Source: Halisarca cf. caerulea | Lineage: Eukaryota > Porifera > Demospongiae > Chondrillida > Halisarcidae | Direction of reading: 5' to 3' | DNA length: 64,000 nucleotides | Assembly (NCBI GenBank): GCA_963170055.1 | Contig: CAUJGJ010000397.1 | Coordinates: 5,672,501 to 5,736,500, forward strand | Part shown: positions 1 through 12,190 of the stretch, piece after piece | Layout of the letters: the number at the start of each line of letters is the position of its first letter | Position numbering within the stretch: position 1 is the stretch's first letter | Notes under the pieces: model-generated | What the model saw: only the letters and a program-made list of their open reading frames with translations | Told to the model about the DNA's origin: nothing | Databases searched by the model: none | Position numbers and translations under genes: made by a program

Positions 1-86
1 AAATAAGACCACCTCAGAAATAAGACCACTATGACCAGTCCCAGAGGTGGTCGCATTTCCGAGGTTCTACTGTATATTACATGGCA

Positions 87-206
<120 letters not shown>

Positions 207-230
207 GTAGTGGTAGTGTGCATATATATA

Positions 231-404
231 CAGTCAAACTTGGTTACAAGGGCACTGTTTACAACATCAACCTCTTTACAACAACACACATGGCAGGAAC
301 GGATTCAATGGTCTCTGTACTAAATGTCCTGGTTACAACAACAACTTGGTTATAACAGCACATTTTAGTGGCACCAAGGGTGTCGTTGTAAACAAGTTTG
401 ACTG
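231..404. mobile_element. 174-bp Tigger/pogo-like MITE
   Basis: The segment begins CAGTCAAACTTG and ends CAAGTTTGACTG, an inverted repeat, and is flanked by TA on both sides (229-230 and 405-406). Termini of the form CAGT...ACTG with a TA duplication are typical of the pogo/Tigger branch of Tc1-mariner. It has no coding capacity. It is similar in size and design to the copy at 47301-47473. Confidence 0.85.
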
Positions 405-449
405 TATGTGAATTGTGTGTGCATGTATATATTACATGGCAAGGTGTGT

Positions 450-499
<50 letters not shown>

Positions 500-1609
500 T
501 ATATGTATGATGTGTGTACATATACCCTTGTAAATTCATGGTTGTGCACATGGTTAGTGTTAGTTTTGTAAAATATTGTGAGTAGATATACCTCTGTAAA
601 TGTTTTTCATTGTGTGTGTACCGGTACGTGTGTGTGTCTGTCTATGCAATTTTAGCATGTGTCCATTGGTTCTTGTACTGAATATGGGATGTGTGTATAT
701 GTGTGTACATGATGTGAAAATATGTGTGCATATGCATGGCGTTTAGAGTACATGTACCTACTTTCACTAAATTTTCTTTTCCTTTGCAAGGCAAGAAGTG
801 AATGTGCATTGAAATGAAGATTGTAACTTCAATATGATGAATGTTTGTGTGCATTTGTAGTACATTGACTATTGAATTATATTTTAATTGTAGTATTATG
901 TTTAATTCGTATTGTAAGCAGTAATGGGACATGTTTCATTAAAATTATTACAAATTGAAGTGATAAATATTTGATGCATATAAATATATGCACATAGCTA
1001 TACAATAAATATATTATTATTAAAACAGTAAATAATGAACTGTTAAGGATACAGTTTATAGTAAGCCTATAGTGCAGCTGCTGTTTTGCTTACTGCTTCC
1101 TACATGGGGAAAAGAAGAAACATAATGACATTTCACAGTACTAACTTGGGGAATACAAGGGTATACACAGGCACGAGGTGGAGGACAAGGAGGTCTCATT
1201 GGAGACAGGATCCTCCTCTCTTGCTTTCTTCATCATCATTCCTTTTGGAGCTGACATTGCTTTATAATAAATGAATCTGTCATAAAACAATCAATAGCAA
1301 TTGTATCTATCACATGTCAATTGAATTTCTTCCTAAGGCTTATTTGTATTCTAGAGGGAGAGAAAGAGTGTAACATAAGAAATGCCTTTACACGCACACA
1401 CGCACACACACACACACACACACACATACACACACACACACACACCTGCATGAATGTATTGATTCACAAGCACAATAATGCTATCAAACTCACCATCATT
1501 TCCATTTGGGATTTAATTTAGTCTTCATGTGAAGAAGCACAATAGAACACAATAATTCTAGAAACTGGTACACACACACACACACACACACACTTACACC
1601 CACACACCC

Positions 1610-1644
<35 letters not shown>

Positions 1645-2192
1645 CACTGTGTACACACATACACACACACACACACAGGCACATACACACACACACACAC
1701 ACACAGGCACATACACACACACACACACACACATTTTATCATAAAATATTTAGTCTAGACAAAACCATGCATTATATCTCAGGCCCAGGATCTTTCAATT
1801 TCGTGAGGATGATTTCTAAGTGATTCGAGTTTCCAGGGCTGTAGGCGGCCCACGAGTTTTTAAACTCAAATCACTTGTTTTTTAAAAGAATAGTGCTTAC
1901 TTTTGGTAAGTACTGTTACTGCCTCCATTGATTTTACTTTCTGCTTGACTATTCCCTTACAACAAGGGACTTTAATATCAAAGATCGTCTTTCCGACTGA
2001 TCATGTACGTATGCTAGTATACTGAAGCAACAGGTGGCACTTAGCACTTGAACTCCTGGCAAGATCACGTGCGCAAAGCGGAAGCAGGGCAAATAGATAA
2101 AATGGCGGAGCTGGGTTTGAGAATAGTATCGCGTCGCACAGACCCTATTATCCCCTCCATTTTTTTATCATGACACTGCCTGCATTTCATTG

Positions 2193-2302
2193 TTCGAACT
2201 CCAAGCAAAGTTCATTCGAACTCCAAGCAAAGCTCGTTCGAACTCCAAGTGAAGTTCGTTCAAACTCCAAGCGAAGTTCATTTGAACTTCAAGCGAAGTT
2301 TT
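2193..2302. repeat. 22-bp tandem repeat, about five copies
   Basis: The unit TTCGAACTCCAAGCAAAGTT plus two bases is repeated about five times with small changes. An ORF runs through it (2170-2406), but this adds nothing beyond the repeat. The flanks 1878-2540 hold no other feature I can support. Confidence 0.85.
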
Positions 2303-2540
2303 TCTGCGTACTTCGTTTCGAAGTGGAAACTATTTTACCATCCATACTGTATATCCTTGACACCAAGAGGCTACAAATTTACATTTCTCAACTTCTGAGG
2401 CTCTAAGCATAATAACAGGTAAATAATTTTATGTTTAGGGTATGATTTAACTTGCTACTATACAATGGGAATGTCTCCATTCGCTAGGCTTTCATGGCTT
2501 TTTTGTGGCAGTATCAAGCATTTTGAAAGATTTGCCATAG

Positions 2541-4472
2541 AAAAAAAAAGTTAAACTCACTGGAATATGCTGTAGCTGATCTCAATCTTGTGGATGTAGA
2601 TGGAGAGTTATTAAAATCAGCTGCAGCTGCTACCCTGTTTAAGTTACAAGAACAATTGGAGATGGGATGCTTACATATGCAAAGAAAGCATTGTGCTATA
2701 CAGACAAGAGCCAGTGAGTTGGTACTTTCGTCATATAGTTACTTCTGTCCTACATATGTCCTTTTTTGTGTAATTTTAGCTTCCAGCAAACAAAGATCTA
2801 GCTTAAGATGGACTATCACTAACAAGCGAAAGAAGATTTTAAGACATTGACAACGGTACGCCGGATGCGCCCAAATTGCATCACCGTTCTGATCACCGTG
2901 CGCCGTATGCGCCCGCACGTAGATGTTTTAGAAATGGATTTTCCCCTGTTACTTTGTATAGCAACCCTATGCTTGTATGACATCGTTCGATAGAGTAAAA
3001 ATAGAGCTTTCTGATGAGGTATGATGTGCTATATGTTGTAATCCAATATCGCAAGAAAATTGCAATTGATTGACAGATCGAAAATCGCTAAATAAACAAT
3101 GCAGTCAAATTTCGACTTGTTACGAAGAAAACCTGGCCAAGAAACTACAGACGCTGGCTTACAGAGGTCTTAAGACGACCTTGTATCCTCCATAATAAGC
3201 TACAAGAAGTTTGACGTGCACCAGATCTTTTTCGAAGGTTATTGTTAACCTACCGTCGAACGCGGTGGTTTAGATCTTTGTTGTAACTTTGTGGCTTGCT
3301 TGTCTTGCGAATTGTGCCTCTATCCTCTATTCGATGTGATTTCTGTAATCTGTGTCATTTTAAATTACGAATAAACAAGACTTTCTACACAGTGTGAGCT
3401 TGTTCCACTGAGATAGAAGAGCAAATAACAATCTTCTCGAAAATTACACGTGGCACACTCGTATGACCTAGGCTTGCAGTTGTCAGAACGAGGTGTAAAT
3501 TTCCACTTCCGGTTCTTACAGTTGTCAATGTGTTAAAGCTTGTGCAACAGTACAATTCAATTATACAAGATGTGGAGTTGGAGCTACCACTTCTTGTTGC
3601 CGATGAAGTGTTTGAAGGAAAATTCCCATGGTCTCCTCTATCAAGTATGCTTTCTGCGACACAACTAATTAAATTTAAAACCTAACACTATATACATTAA
3701 CCTCTTAGACTACCAATATCCCTAGGCCTATACCTATAATCTAAGCCCCCCTAAACCCAACTTTTAAACCCTTACTACTCATTGCTGTCCCTAGCCCGTC
3801 AAAGTTTATCCATGAGGGAAGCATTTGACATTGCAACTCTATACAACAGACTCATGAGAGCAGAAGAAGAGGAAGTACTGCTTTTGAAAGAAATGAGTGC
3901 CTTCATTTCTTTTTATAAGGATAAAATATCATCATTACTGTTGCAAGTTCAAGGTATGCTTCATTTCTATTACCTGTAACGTATAGTTTTACTCTCACAC
4001 TGCTTAAATAATTATTATGTAAAATGTTCATAATATATTATTGGTTTGTTTATTTATATTATTGGTATATTTAATAAGGTCTGGATGATGTACTGACTGA
4101 ATGCAGCTCCACTATGGCTACTGTGAGCTCAGAAGACTCACAGCATTTGCCAGTAGGTCATATACACTATGTGTGTGTGTTCCTGTTGTCATACATACAG
4201 TATGTATATTTGTTCTCATGCACAGATCTATCAGCGCACTACCAGTCCAGGAGATGGTGTTCTTTTGAGTGAAAGGGCAGTCCTTATGGCTGGTGCACAC
4301 AAGGCAAGAACATTGTTGGCCCAGGCAGTAGAATTGTTCCACTTTTTTGTTGTTCCTGGGTCTTTGGTCAGCCCTGTAGAAAGGCACTGATTATGGTCTG
4401 CTTGAGGATAGCGACAGTGCTAGTAGTACTATGGACAATGTTGACTCTGGATCTGATAGTGATGTTGACTAG
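2541..4472 (+). pseudogene. KDZ-type transposase-like protein, C-terminal exons
   Basis: Five exons with consistent GT-AG phases can be read: 2541-2713, 2780-3644 (split by an inserted MITE), 3795-3953, 4079-4152 and 4226 onward. Exon three encodes a helical, acidic stretch (RAEEEEVLLLKEM) that resembles the C-terminal helix of Kyakuja-Dileera-Zisupton transposases, where RAREEI.RLN motifs are typical; that assignment is tentative. The last exon reads to a stop at 4390. A +1 shift there opens an acidic tail of Asp and Ser ending at 4472, so the end is uncertain. An AATAAA lies at 4501. The N-terminal part and the DDE core are not in view. It could also be a host gene. Confidence 0.45.
2843..3532. 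mobile_element. 690-bp TTAA-flanked MITE (piggyBac/Kolobok-like)
   Basis: TTAA occurs directly before (2839-2842) and after (3533-3536). The ends are short inverted repeats (GACATTGACAAC and GTTGTCAATGTG). Removing the segment with one TTAA joins two halves of an exon in frame (KRKKI then LKLVQQYN), which strongly supports insertion. There is no coding capacity. The superfamily is inferred only from the TTAA target. Confidence 0.8.
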
Positions 4473-4500
4473 TTGCCATAATCTTTGTAACCAGCTATGT

Positions 4501-4507
4501 AATAAAG
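4501..4507 (+). repeat. Left target-site duplication AATAAAG of the giant element
   Basis: AATAAAG stands immediately before the inverted terminus at 4508 and again directly after the right terminus at 31436-31442. It is also the likely polyadenylation signal of the upstream KDZ-like gene. Confidence 0.7.
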
Positions 4508-4544
4508 CATAGATATTCTATACATACGTAACCGGGATTCGAAT
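4508..4544 (+). repeat. Left terminal inverted repeat of giant element
   Basis: 37 bp matching the reverse complement of 31399-31435 with one mismatch. The subterminal block at about 4559-4577 also matches inverted sequence near 31302-31320; the right copy carries about 65 extra bases between the two blocks. Confidence 0.8.
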
Positions 4545-4560
4545 CTGGTCTCGAATCCGT

Positions 4561-5213
4561 GTGACCATGTGTGTTATCGTTCCGGTTTTTGCAATAATTA
4601 ATTTCCGGTGGTGCAGGTGTGATTTTGCCATTCGTTCACGAAGCCCCAACGATATTAGAAGCGTTGTTCAAGGTGTAGTTCAAGGTTACCTGTTTCTCGT
4701 ATCCATCGATGGCCGATATTGTAGCAATTCTCCTCTGCAAACCCTAGTGGCTGTGTTGGAGAAACTCAAAACTGAGGAGTTCGTTAGTACGAAGATCGAA
4801 AAGGATGCCGTAATCAGAAAACAGATTGAAATTCTTGTTCGATCAGAAGAACTGTCGGAATTGGCTGTATCGCTACATGGAAGCCTCACCAGTTTGCGGA
4901 CACTTTCGCCTCCACCAGACAAGAACGTTCGAAAGTTTCAAGCACATCTTTGGCCCTAGTACCACACCTTCCATCTGAAAGAACTGCTGACGATTTGAAA
5001 GAAGGTCGAGCCCGTTGTCCCCCACTAGGATCCTATCTTGGTACAAGAAGCTTCGATTCAGTTTCTTTTGACAATTATCACAGCACTTTTGGCGTTGAAA
5101 GGTGGACGGTACGAAAGATGGGCATAAGCATATACGCGCGTAAATCGTCCCTGTTTGTCACTTTACCCAAAACACGAACGCCGTCTACCAGGTACTCAGT
5201 GTCACCTGCTTAA
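4561..5213 (+). other. Unassigned open frames near the left terminus
   Basis: Two adjacent frames are open (4561-4959 and 4950-5213). The first carries a plausible helical stretch (LQTLVAVLEKLKTEEF) followed by charged residues. An ATG at about 4710 starts a short peptide in a different frame. I do not recognise either. They may be a leader exon of the tnp2-like gene, a separate small gene or decayed sequence. Confidence 0.25.
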
Positions 5214-5559
5214 TTCTCTCATAATGGCAAGTCCTTAGGGCAATTTTCCTTTTGACCAGCATTTGATTTCACCTTCGAGTAGCGATAGCGAAATGAAGAT
5301 AGAAATCATGAGTCAAGGCAAATCAAGCGTAGCGCTCTCAACCAATCTTCGGCAAGCTATGGACGTTACCCAACAGGAACAGAAATCAGATATAGGCGAG
5401 GATTACGATTATGAATGCATGATAGCATCAGCAGAGTCAGTAGATGAATTTTCCAATCCAGACGTTTTCTTAAACTTAAGCATGGATTTCAACGATTTTC
5501 AGGTCAGTTCGCACGACGTGTTATACCAGGGTAATTTGCCCCTAAGTGGGTGTACACGT

Positions 5560-5562
<3 letters not shown>

Positions 5563-5597
<35 letters not shown>

Positions 5598-5737
5598 GTG
5601 TGTGTGTATGTGTGCAAGTGTGTGTGTGTGCACGTGTGTGTGTGTGTGTGCGTGTGTGTGTGTGTGCGTGTGCGTGTGTTGTGTGTGTGTGTGTGTGTAA
5701 TTAACTGTGTGTATACAATTAACTCTGTGTGTGTGTG

Positions 5738-5783
<46 letters not shown>

Positions 5784-5811
5784 ACACACGCGCATATGTG
5801 TGTGTGTGTGT
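5563..5811. repeat. (GT)n-rich array inside tnp2 intron
   Basis: GT runs are broken by GC, CA and TAATTAACT motifs. The rest of the intron to 6538 is AT-rich. At about 5957 it holds CAGGGTTTTATCC, matching the start of the MITE at 50526, and at about 6350-6373 a T-run followed by a G-run. Confidence 0.9.
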
Positions 5812-6949
5812 GGCGTTGTATATGTGACATTGTGAGTATGCATGCATGCATGCATGTATTTGTGCGTGTGGCAGTGTCACAGTGGAAGTTAATATGTAAA
5901 TATGAAGAATTTGCATAAGAATTAAATCTGAATGTTTAATTGTGATAATATTATCAGGGTTTTATCCAGGATGAAAATTTTAGGGCATGATTGTGGTTTT
6001 GATATGCCGATATGCATGTAGCAGGGTTTTTTTCAGGGTAATAATCAGGGGGCCAATAACTTTAATGTTAAACTATTTTTAGGAATGGATGAGGGTATTT
6101 ATGTAAATATGTGCATGGTAGCCTATTGTAATAAAATGTCTATAAAACACACGCAGTGCAGTGATGTGTGCAATATTGAGGGGTATGTACCTAGGAGGAT
6201 CTTTGGGGTATGTTCATGTACCCTGGAAAGTTTGAGTTTCTAATTTATTATAAGGTGATATCTCTTGCCATTTCAGATCATTTAAAGGCTGATTTTGAGA
6301 CTCAAGGGGTGCTTTCTCTATAGTAATTTGCACTGCAGTTGGAATAATTCTTTTTTTTTTGGGGGGGGGGGAGCTAAAGACCATGATGGTGCATTACTCA
6401 TGATTCAGTTGTCTGGTCTACAAACATGCATGTGTTGGTTGTGCAATTCAGTGAACAAAATGGCTGCCTTTACTGAATATTCCTGCGCAAATAATCATGA
6501 CATGACTATAATTTGTGCTATCATTATACTTTATATAGGTCAATGATGGGCTCCCTGAAGTAGATTTTTCTAGCACTGATGAGGAAGTAGAGGATAAGAT
6601 TAGATCTGAAGGTCCTGGAGTGCATGAGCCAGATTCTATGGATGCTGGAGATATCCCTTTGCTGTCTGATTTGCTCCACATGCTTTGCTTTGGTCGGTTT
6701 TGTACAATATTAGTGATAAGGCCGATGCACACTTGCAACGTTAAGGCTAACGTTGGGTGTTACGTAAACTATTGGGTGTCAAAAGGTAACGTCATATAAG
6801 AACGTTTAACGCAGCGCAACAGTTCAACGGTGTTCAACTTTTTGCGTCAGCGCAAGGAACAAAATGGCTACCGCAGGTGCTAATCGATTGTCTTTGTTTA
6901 TTGTTCTTCGCTCTTTTGTTCTCCGACTCCGAATTGTGGTGTTTGAAAG

Positions 6950-8281
6950 ATGGCATCTACGCAGGATAGAACCACTACTTCAGCTCAAGAAGAGGCAACA
7001 CGCCGATTGAATGAGAATCTGATCGAAGAGATAAGGAACACACCAATTATTTTCAATTTTCGTCTAAAAGAAAACAAAGACATAATTGCCAAAGAGAATG
7101 CTTGGCGTAAAGTAGCTGAAGCAATGAACCTTTCAGGTGAGACAGCAGTATAGCTGTAATAATCAGGTCCGTAGGCGGGGGGTGTTCGAGGGGTTCGAAA
7201 GAACCCCCCTTTTCTAGGAAATTGAGAGATGTTTTGGTAGAGAAGCACCTCTGTGTCTGTGTCTGTAACCTGATAAGCATGCTCCTCTATCTAAGAACAC
7301 TATAAGTTGCATATACTTTCAGTTTGAAGTAATTTTGTTCACAAACTGTTAAATATGTATGCACATGTCAGGAAAAAGACACCCCCCCGACAAATTTCTG
7401 CCTACGGGCCTGATAATGTCACTGTTTTCTGTTTGTCAGCATCATTAACCATCGTTTTCCCTTCAACAATAGTTGATGCCGTTCAGAAGAAATGGAAAGG
7501 GCTTCGCGATCGGTACACCAGGGAGAAGAAGAAAATTGAGGATGGCAAAGCAAGTGGAGCAGGTGTTGAAGATGACATAAGGGATGGCAGCAAATTTGAA
7601 CATTTTGATTCTATGTCATTCTTAAATGGTTTCATCAAACACAGAGCCACTACTGGCAATATGTCCATACCAACAGCCAAGGTGACCGATCCTGAGGACT
7701 GCAACAAGGGATCATCGTCATCTCCGCTATCATCTGGAAGCGGTGAAGGTACAGATTCCACGACCCCAGTCCATGTGGAGGGGGAACCATCAGAATCGCC
7801 GACAACTATTTCAAGCTCTGCTTCCAGCACTGGACTTGGAGAAACTTCTACCACACTTCCAGGACCATCGAATCAGGGAGGAGAGCCGAGAAGGAAAAGG
7901 AGGAAAGAGAGTGAGGGAAGCGATAAGTTTGAAGAGAACATGATGGCATCCATTCAGTCATTGACTACAGTAGCCAAAGGATTTTTTGGGACACAGAACA
8001 ATCAAAAGAGTCACACAATGGATGAGGATGATCTTTTCGGCTGTACTGTTGCTACTTCATTGAAGCGATTGCAGCCTAGAATGAAAGGCCTAGCCAAGAT
8101 GTCAATTCAACAGACTTTGTGGCAAATGGAATTTAATGAAGCCTACATACAAGCTCCACCCACTCCTGTTCAGCCTATGGTTGGCCCTTCTCAGCAAATG
8201 TACATGTGGCCCCAGATGCCACCAGCTGGTGGTCCTGAGGACACGTTTCATCCTCTACAATCTGAAGACGATGAGAATTAA
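6950..8281 (+). CDS. Harbinger MADF/BESS DNA-binding protein
   Basis: Two exons, 6950-7136 and 7473-8281, give 331 aa. The ATG at 6950 is the first in frame. The N-terminal half is a Myb/SANT-like MADF domain: LIEEIRNTP..., NAWRKVAEAM, then across the splice VQKKWKGLRDRYTREKKK. A Ser/Thr/Gly-rich linker with a basic patch (RRKRRKES) follows. The C-terminal DDLFGCTVATSLKRL...QTLWQMEFN resembles a BESS motif. In Harbinger elements this second protein is thought to help the transposase enter the nucleus and bind the ends. The intron contains an inserted MITE at 7163-7413. No lesion is seen. Confidence 0.85.
7163..7413. mobile_element. 251-bp Harbinger-like MITE in the MADF intron
   Basis: It begins TCAGGTCCGTAGGC and ends GCCTACGGGCCTGA, with TAA on both sides (7160-7162 and 7414-7416). 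There is no coding capacity. It lies entirely within the intron of the MADF/BESS gene, so the host transposon can still splice it out. Confidence 0.75.
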
Positions 8282-8439
8282 CTATAGTAACTGTTATAGC
8301 ATATGAGCTCAAACAAATTAGAATAGTTACCAAGAGAACTCTTATCTCATGTCATTGAAGTAATCACTAATCATTGACAATATTGAATAATATGATAGTC
8401 AATGTATGATATTATAAACAATTAATTAAGATTTTTAAG

Positions 8440-9472
8440 TTATTGGTGTGGTCCGCAAGAACGAATGTATGTGTACTGCCAATTAATCATGCCTTCTGGC
8501 GAGTCAAAATGGGCAGCAAGAGAATCCCTTATACTAGCAGCAGACTGGCTGTATGTATTGGATCCCACACGGTGCAGGTTTGCCATGCCTGTGGTTCCAT
8601 CAACCAAGGCTCTCCAATCACCAGGCCGAATAGATCCATGTCTGTCCTCATAATCTGTGAAGTTGCGAGGGCAGTATCTCAGTGTTGACAAGGACGGCTG
8701 ACTTTCAGCGACCTTCAAAAAGTTATGCAGACAACATGTGGCCTTAACAATGTCAGCAGCTTTCTCTGGGGTGACATTGATGGGTCGGTGGAATACCCTC
8801 CATCGAGCTACGAGAATACCAAATGTATTTTCAATTGTGCGGCGTGCACGAGACAAACGATAATTGAAGATACGCTTTCTCTCCGTCAAATTCCTCCCAG
8901 GGAAGGGTCTTTGCATATAAGGTTTGAGAGGAAAAGCTTCGTCTCCTACAAACATGTAGGGAGTTGTCAAGGTAGAGTTCGCAATTGCAGATGCACTTGG
9001 CAAACCAAGCTGACCATTGTTCATTGCCTTGCCAAAATCAGAATTGGCCAAGACACCCCCGTCACTGTGTCGACCATTATCTCCAACGTCCACAAGAGTG
9101 AAACTGTAGCTAGCATCACACACAGCTAAAAGGACAATGCTATGGAATCCTTTGTAGTTATAAAATTCAGATCCACTATTGGGTGGTGCCTGGATGTTTA
9201 CGTGTTTGCCATCAATAGCACCGACACAATTTGGAAAATTCCACAGCTGATAGAAATCCTCACTGATCCTCTTCCATTCTACATCTCTGGTGGGTGGTTT
9301 CAAGTACAACGGCTGTAGTGCTTGCCAAATTGCTTTACAAGTTTCTGATATTGCTTTGCAGACTGTTGAATGACCGAGTCGGTAGCTGAAACTAATGGTC
9401 TGCATAGAGTCCCCAGTAGCAAGGTATCTAGAAAAGTAAATATTACAATCATGATTTTAGTAGTCTGTAGGC

Positions 9473-9532
<60 letters not shown>

Positions 9533-10002
9533 ATATATATATATATAGAGAGAGAGAGAGAGCAACCTCAAGGTGAGTGCTAATCTTTCCCCACTAGATA
9601 CGGACTTCCTCAAACGAGTATCCTCCTTGGATATGAGGGGCCCAACAAATCGTAACAAAGTATCAAACTGTTGAGGAACCATCCTGAAATACCGAAAATA
9701 ACTTTCCAAATCTTGTAGCCGCATCTCCTGTACAAGATTATGGTATTCTCCCTGACGTTTTCTTCTCAGAAATATCGGCCTAACCCACATCCTCCGCGAT
9801 TTATGTTTCTTAATCCGCCTTCTTCTCAAATAAAGAGACATCAGTAGGATGACAGAAACACAAATACAGCCTAGACCACCGCCAGTGCCTGCAGACGTCA
9901 CCTGATAATAAAAGAAGGACTAAACTAGGGCCCTATGCAAAACCGAATCGGAGCACTCACTTGGTTGAAAGAGACGTTCGGAGCAACTGAATATCGAACC
10001 AT
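8440..10002 (-). CDS. Harbinger transposase (DDE_Tnp_4 type), element 1
   Basis: Three exons: 10002-9961, 9901-9567 and 9427-8440, about 454 aa. The ATG at 10002 opens a 14-residue first exon with a good donor (CAA|GTGAGT); the 59-bp intron ends TATCAG. The N-terminal part is basic (LRRRRIKKHKSRR) and followed by the HARBI1-like WVRPIFLRRKRQGEYHNLVQ block. The catalytic triad is visible: D in GAIDGKHV, D in VGDEAFPL, E in RTIENTFGIL. The YRLSRARR motif precedes the E. Intron 2 holds (GT)n, (AT)n and (AG)n microsatellites. No stop interrupts the reading frame. It acts with the convergent MADF/BESS protein. Confidence 0.92.
9428..9566 (-). repeat. Microsatellite-filled intron of Harbinger 1 transposase
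   Basis: The plus strand shows (CA)n at 9475-9530, then AT and GA runs to 9562. The intron sits between codons for LTLR and YLATGD. The donor is AG|GTTGCT and the acceptor TTCTAG|A. Confidence 0.85.
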
Positions 10003-10558
10003 TCTTTCTCGTTTTCCCGCGTAGAGTCATGTGCGTAGCATGTGTGCATTGGCCAACGTTGACGTCACGACGTTGTGGGCACGTAGGTAAACGCAACACA
10101 GGTACTAGCGTTCCAAGTGTGCATCGGCCTATAATGCCATAACTTCCCTTTTAAAGAGTCTAAAAGGTATCTTCAAAGAGATGCAGCAACAGTCATTTAC
10201 ACCTGACTCTTTTGGCAAGTTTTCTGAAGCATTCCCTACCTCTACTACTGCTATTTACAACTTGTGTACTAAAGGTCAATGTACACCTCATCGGAAAGAA
10301 ATGGTTGTTTGTCAAAAATGCTATTCCATCTATGATTTTGACTGCAAGAATCCGCCATACTATTTCTGTATCCACCAGAAAACACCAGGGCATTCCCATG
10401 CATCGAGAAGGTTAAGCCTGGTTCACAATATGCTGCAAGGGCTGCGATGCGAACTACGCGACCACTGTGCGATGCAATTTTTCGTTTTCAATATAACGAT
10501 GCGGTTGCGACAATATTATGCAATCAAATGCGCACGTGGCAGCAAATAGAAGAAGAAA

Positions 10559-12184
10559 ATGGCGTTGGAGGCTATCACAATGCAGCTAGCACTGCTCGTC
10601 GCCCTCGTAATGAGACGACGACGACGCAGAAGGCTGAATGCTACCAGAAACACTGCTGGGTTCGTCCTATTTTCCAGCGTAGACGTCACCTTGGGAAATT
10701 TCATACTCTCGTGCAGGAAATGCGCGTGGACGACCCTACCAGCCACTTCTCGTACTTCAGGATGTCGAAGGGGACGTTTGACATGCTTCTAGGCAAGGTA
10801 AGCTTCGTTACCTGCATTTGCCTCTGCCCATTTTGTAATGTAGTTGTACTACCACTTCAGCATTCTAGAGGATATTGTACTAATCGTTTTCAGGTATCCC
10901 ATCATTTGGCAAGTCGCAGCTATTTCAGCTCTGTGAGGGCTGAAATAACTGCAGCAGAGAGGCTGGCTCTCACATTACGCTTTCTGGCATCAGGGAATTC
11001 ACAGGTACAGGAAAACTAGATGTTATAACACTGTGACACTAGCCGCTAAAACAGTATGTGAACATGTGAATGTCTTATTTTTTACTTGAAACATTGCTGC
11101 AGGTGTCGATGTCCTTTAGTTATAGGATGGGGCGATCAACTGTCCATAACATTCTGGTCGACACATGTCGGGCAATATGGGAAGTGTTGGCACCAGAGTA
11201 TGTGAAGGTCCCTTCAAGTGCAGACGAGTGGCAAGATATCAGCAGGGACTTCCATTTGAGGTGGAACTTCCCCAACTGTATAGGTAAGTAGTGGACTGTA
11301 GCTAGTGATTCAATTACCTTCATATTTCTCGCATTGTACAGGTGCTATTGACGGCAAGCACATTGTGCTGCAGGCACCAAAGAATTCCGGCTCTTATTTC
11401 TTCAATTATAAAGGAACATTCTCCGTGGTACTCATGGCCGTGTGTGATGCGAACTACAGGTGTGTTTTAAAATCTATTTGTGTATCTTTGTACAACTGCA
11501 TCAATTTATTTTCTTTGTAGATTCATTCTTGTTGACGTGGGAGGATCTGGCAGGAACAGTGATGGAGGGATTTTTGCCCAAACAAGATTTGGTCAGGACC
11601 TTGAAAATGGCTCCCTGAAACTCCTAGAGCCGTCACCACTTCCTGGTACCAACAGCCCTGACCTTCCCTATGTCATAGTTGGGGATGCGGCATTCCCTCT
11701 ACGCAATTACATGATGCGCCCTTATCCTGGAAGACACCTCCCTAGTACGTATGCTGGTTCATGCAACGTACATTGTACAGCTACATTTCTTATCCATGCA
11801 ACCCTACAGGCAATCAAGCCATATTCAACTACAGATTGAGCCGAGCAAGAAGGATAATAGAGAATTGTTTTGGAATACTTGCAGCAAGACAAGTTGTACT
11901 CCATATTGGGAAATGTTTGTATTTTAGAAGTATATATCTGTCCATGCAGATGGAGAATCTTCAGACAGCCCATTATCGCTGCAACGGACAACGCTGTGGA
12001 CTTTACCAAGGCTGCAGTAGCTCTGCATAACTTTTTGAGGACCACTGAAGGATCACTGTACTGCCTTCAGGGTTTGTGGATTCTGAAGACAGCCATGGCA
12101 ACTTGGTTCCAGGAACATGGCAGTATCGTTACATCCAAAGAACACAATAACTTTATTCAATTGTGTACAGCAAGTATGTTGTAA
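10559..12184 (+). pseudogene. Harbinger transposase, element 2, lightly decayed
   Basis: Seven exons can be read: 10559-10797, 10894-11004, 11103-11283, 11342-11459, 11521-11744, 11810-11878 and 11949-12184. Family blocks match element 1: [36 protein letters not shown] (D), VGDAAFPL (D), [11 protein letters not shown] (E), ALHNFL. Two defects: the frame from the ATG at 10559 shifts near 10655 before WVRPIF, and the donor after exon six reads AAG|ACAAGT rather than GT. An alternative start in the later frame exists at 10528. It is probably inactive unless an unusual splice is used. Confidence 0.82.
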
Positions 12185-12190
12185 TATGTA

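Larger units (their letters stand above)
6719..10130 (+). mobile_element. Harbinger element 1 (3,412 bp, complete)
   Basis: The ends are AGGCCGATGCACACTTG and its inverse, with similarity to about 21 bp. ATA flanks both sides (6716-6718 and 10131-10133). The element carries the standard two-gene set of PIF/Harbinger in convergent orientation: a MADF/BESS protein (+) and a DDE transposase (-). It sits in the tnp2-like gene; removing it restores the tnp2 frame (SDNAITSLLK). Both genes appear open, so it may be recently active. Confidence 0.93.

Noticed and set aside
7483..7854. Minus-strand ORF over the MADF/BESS gene
   Set aside because: A shadow of the plus-strand exon, with no start context or domain.
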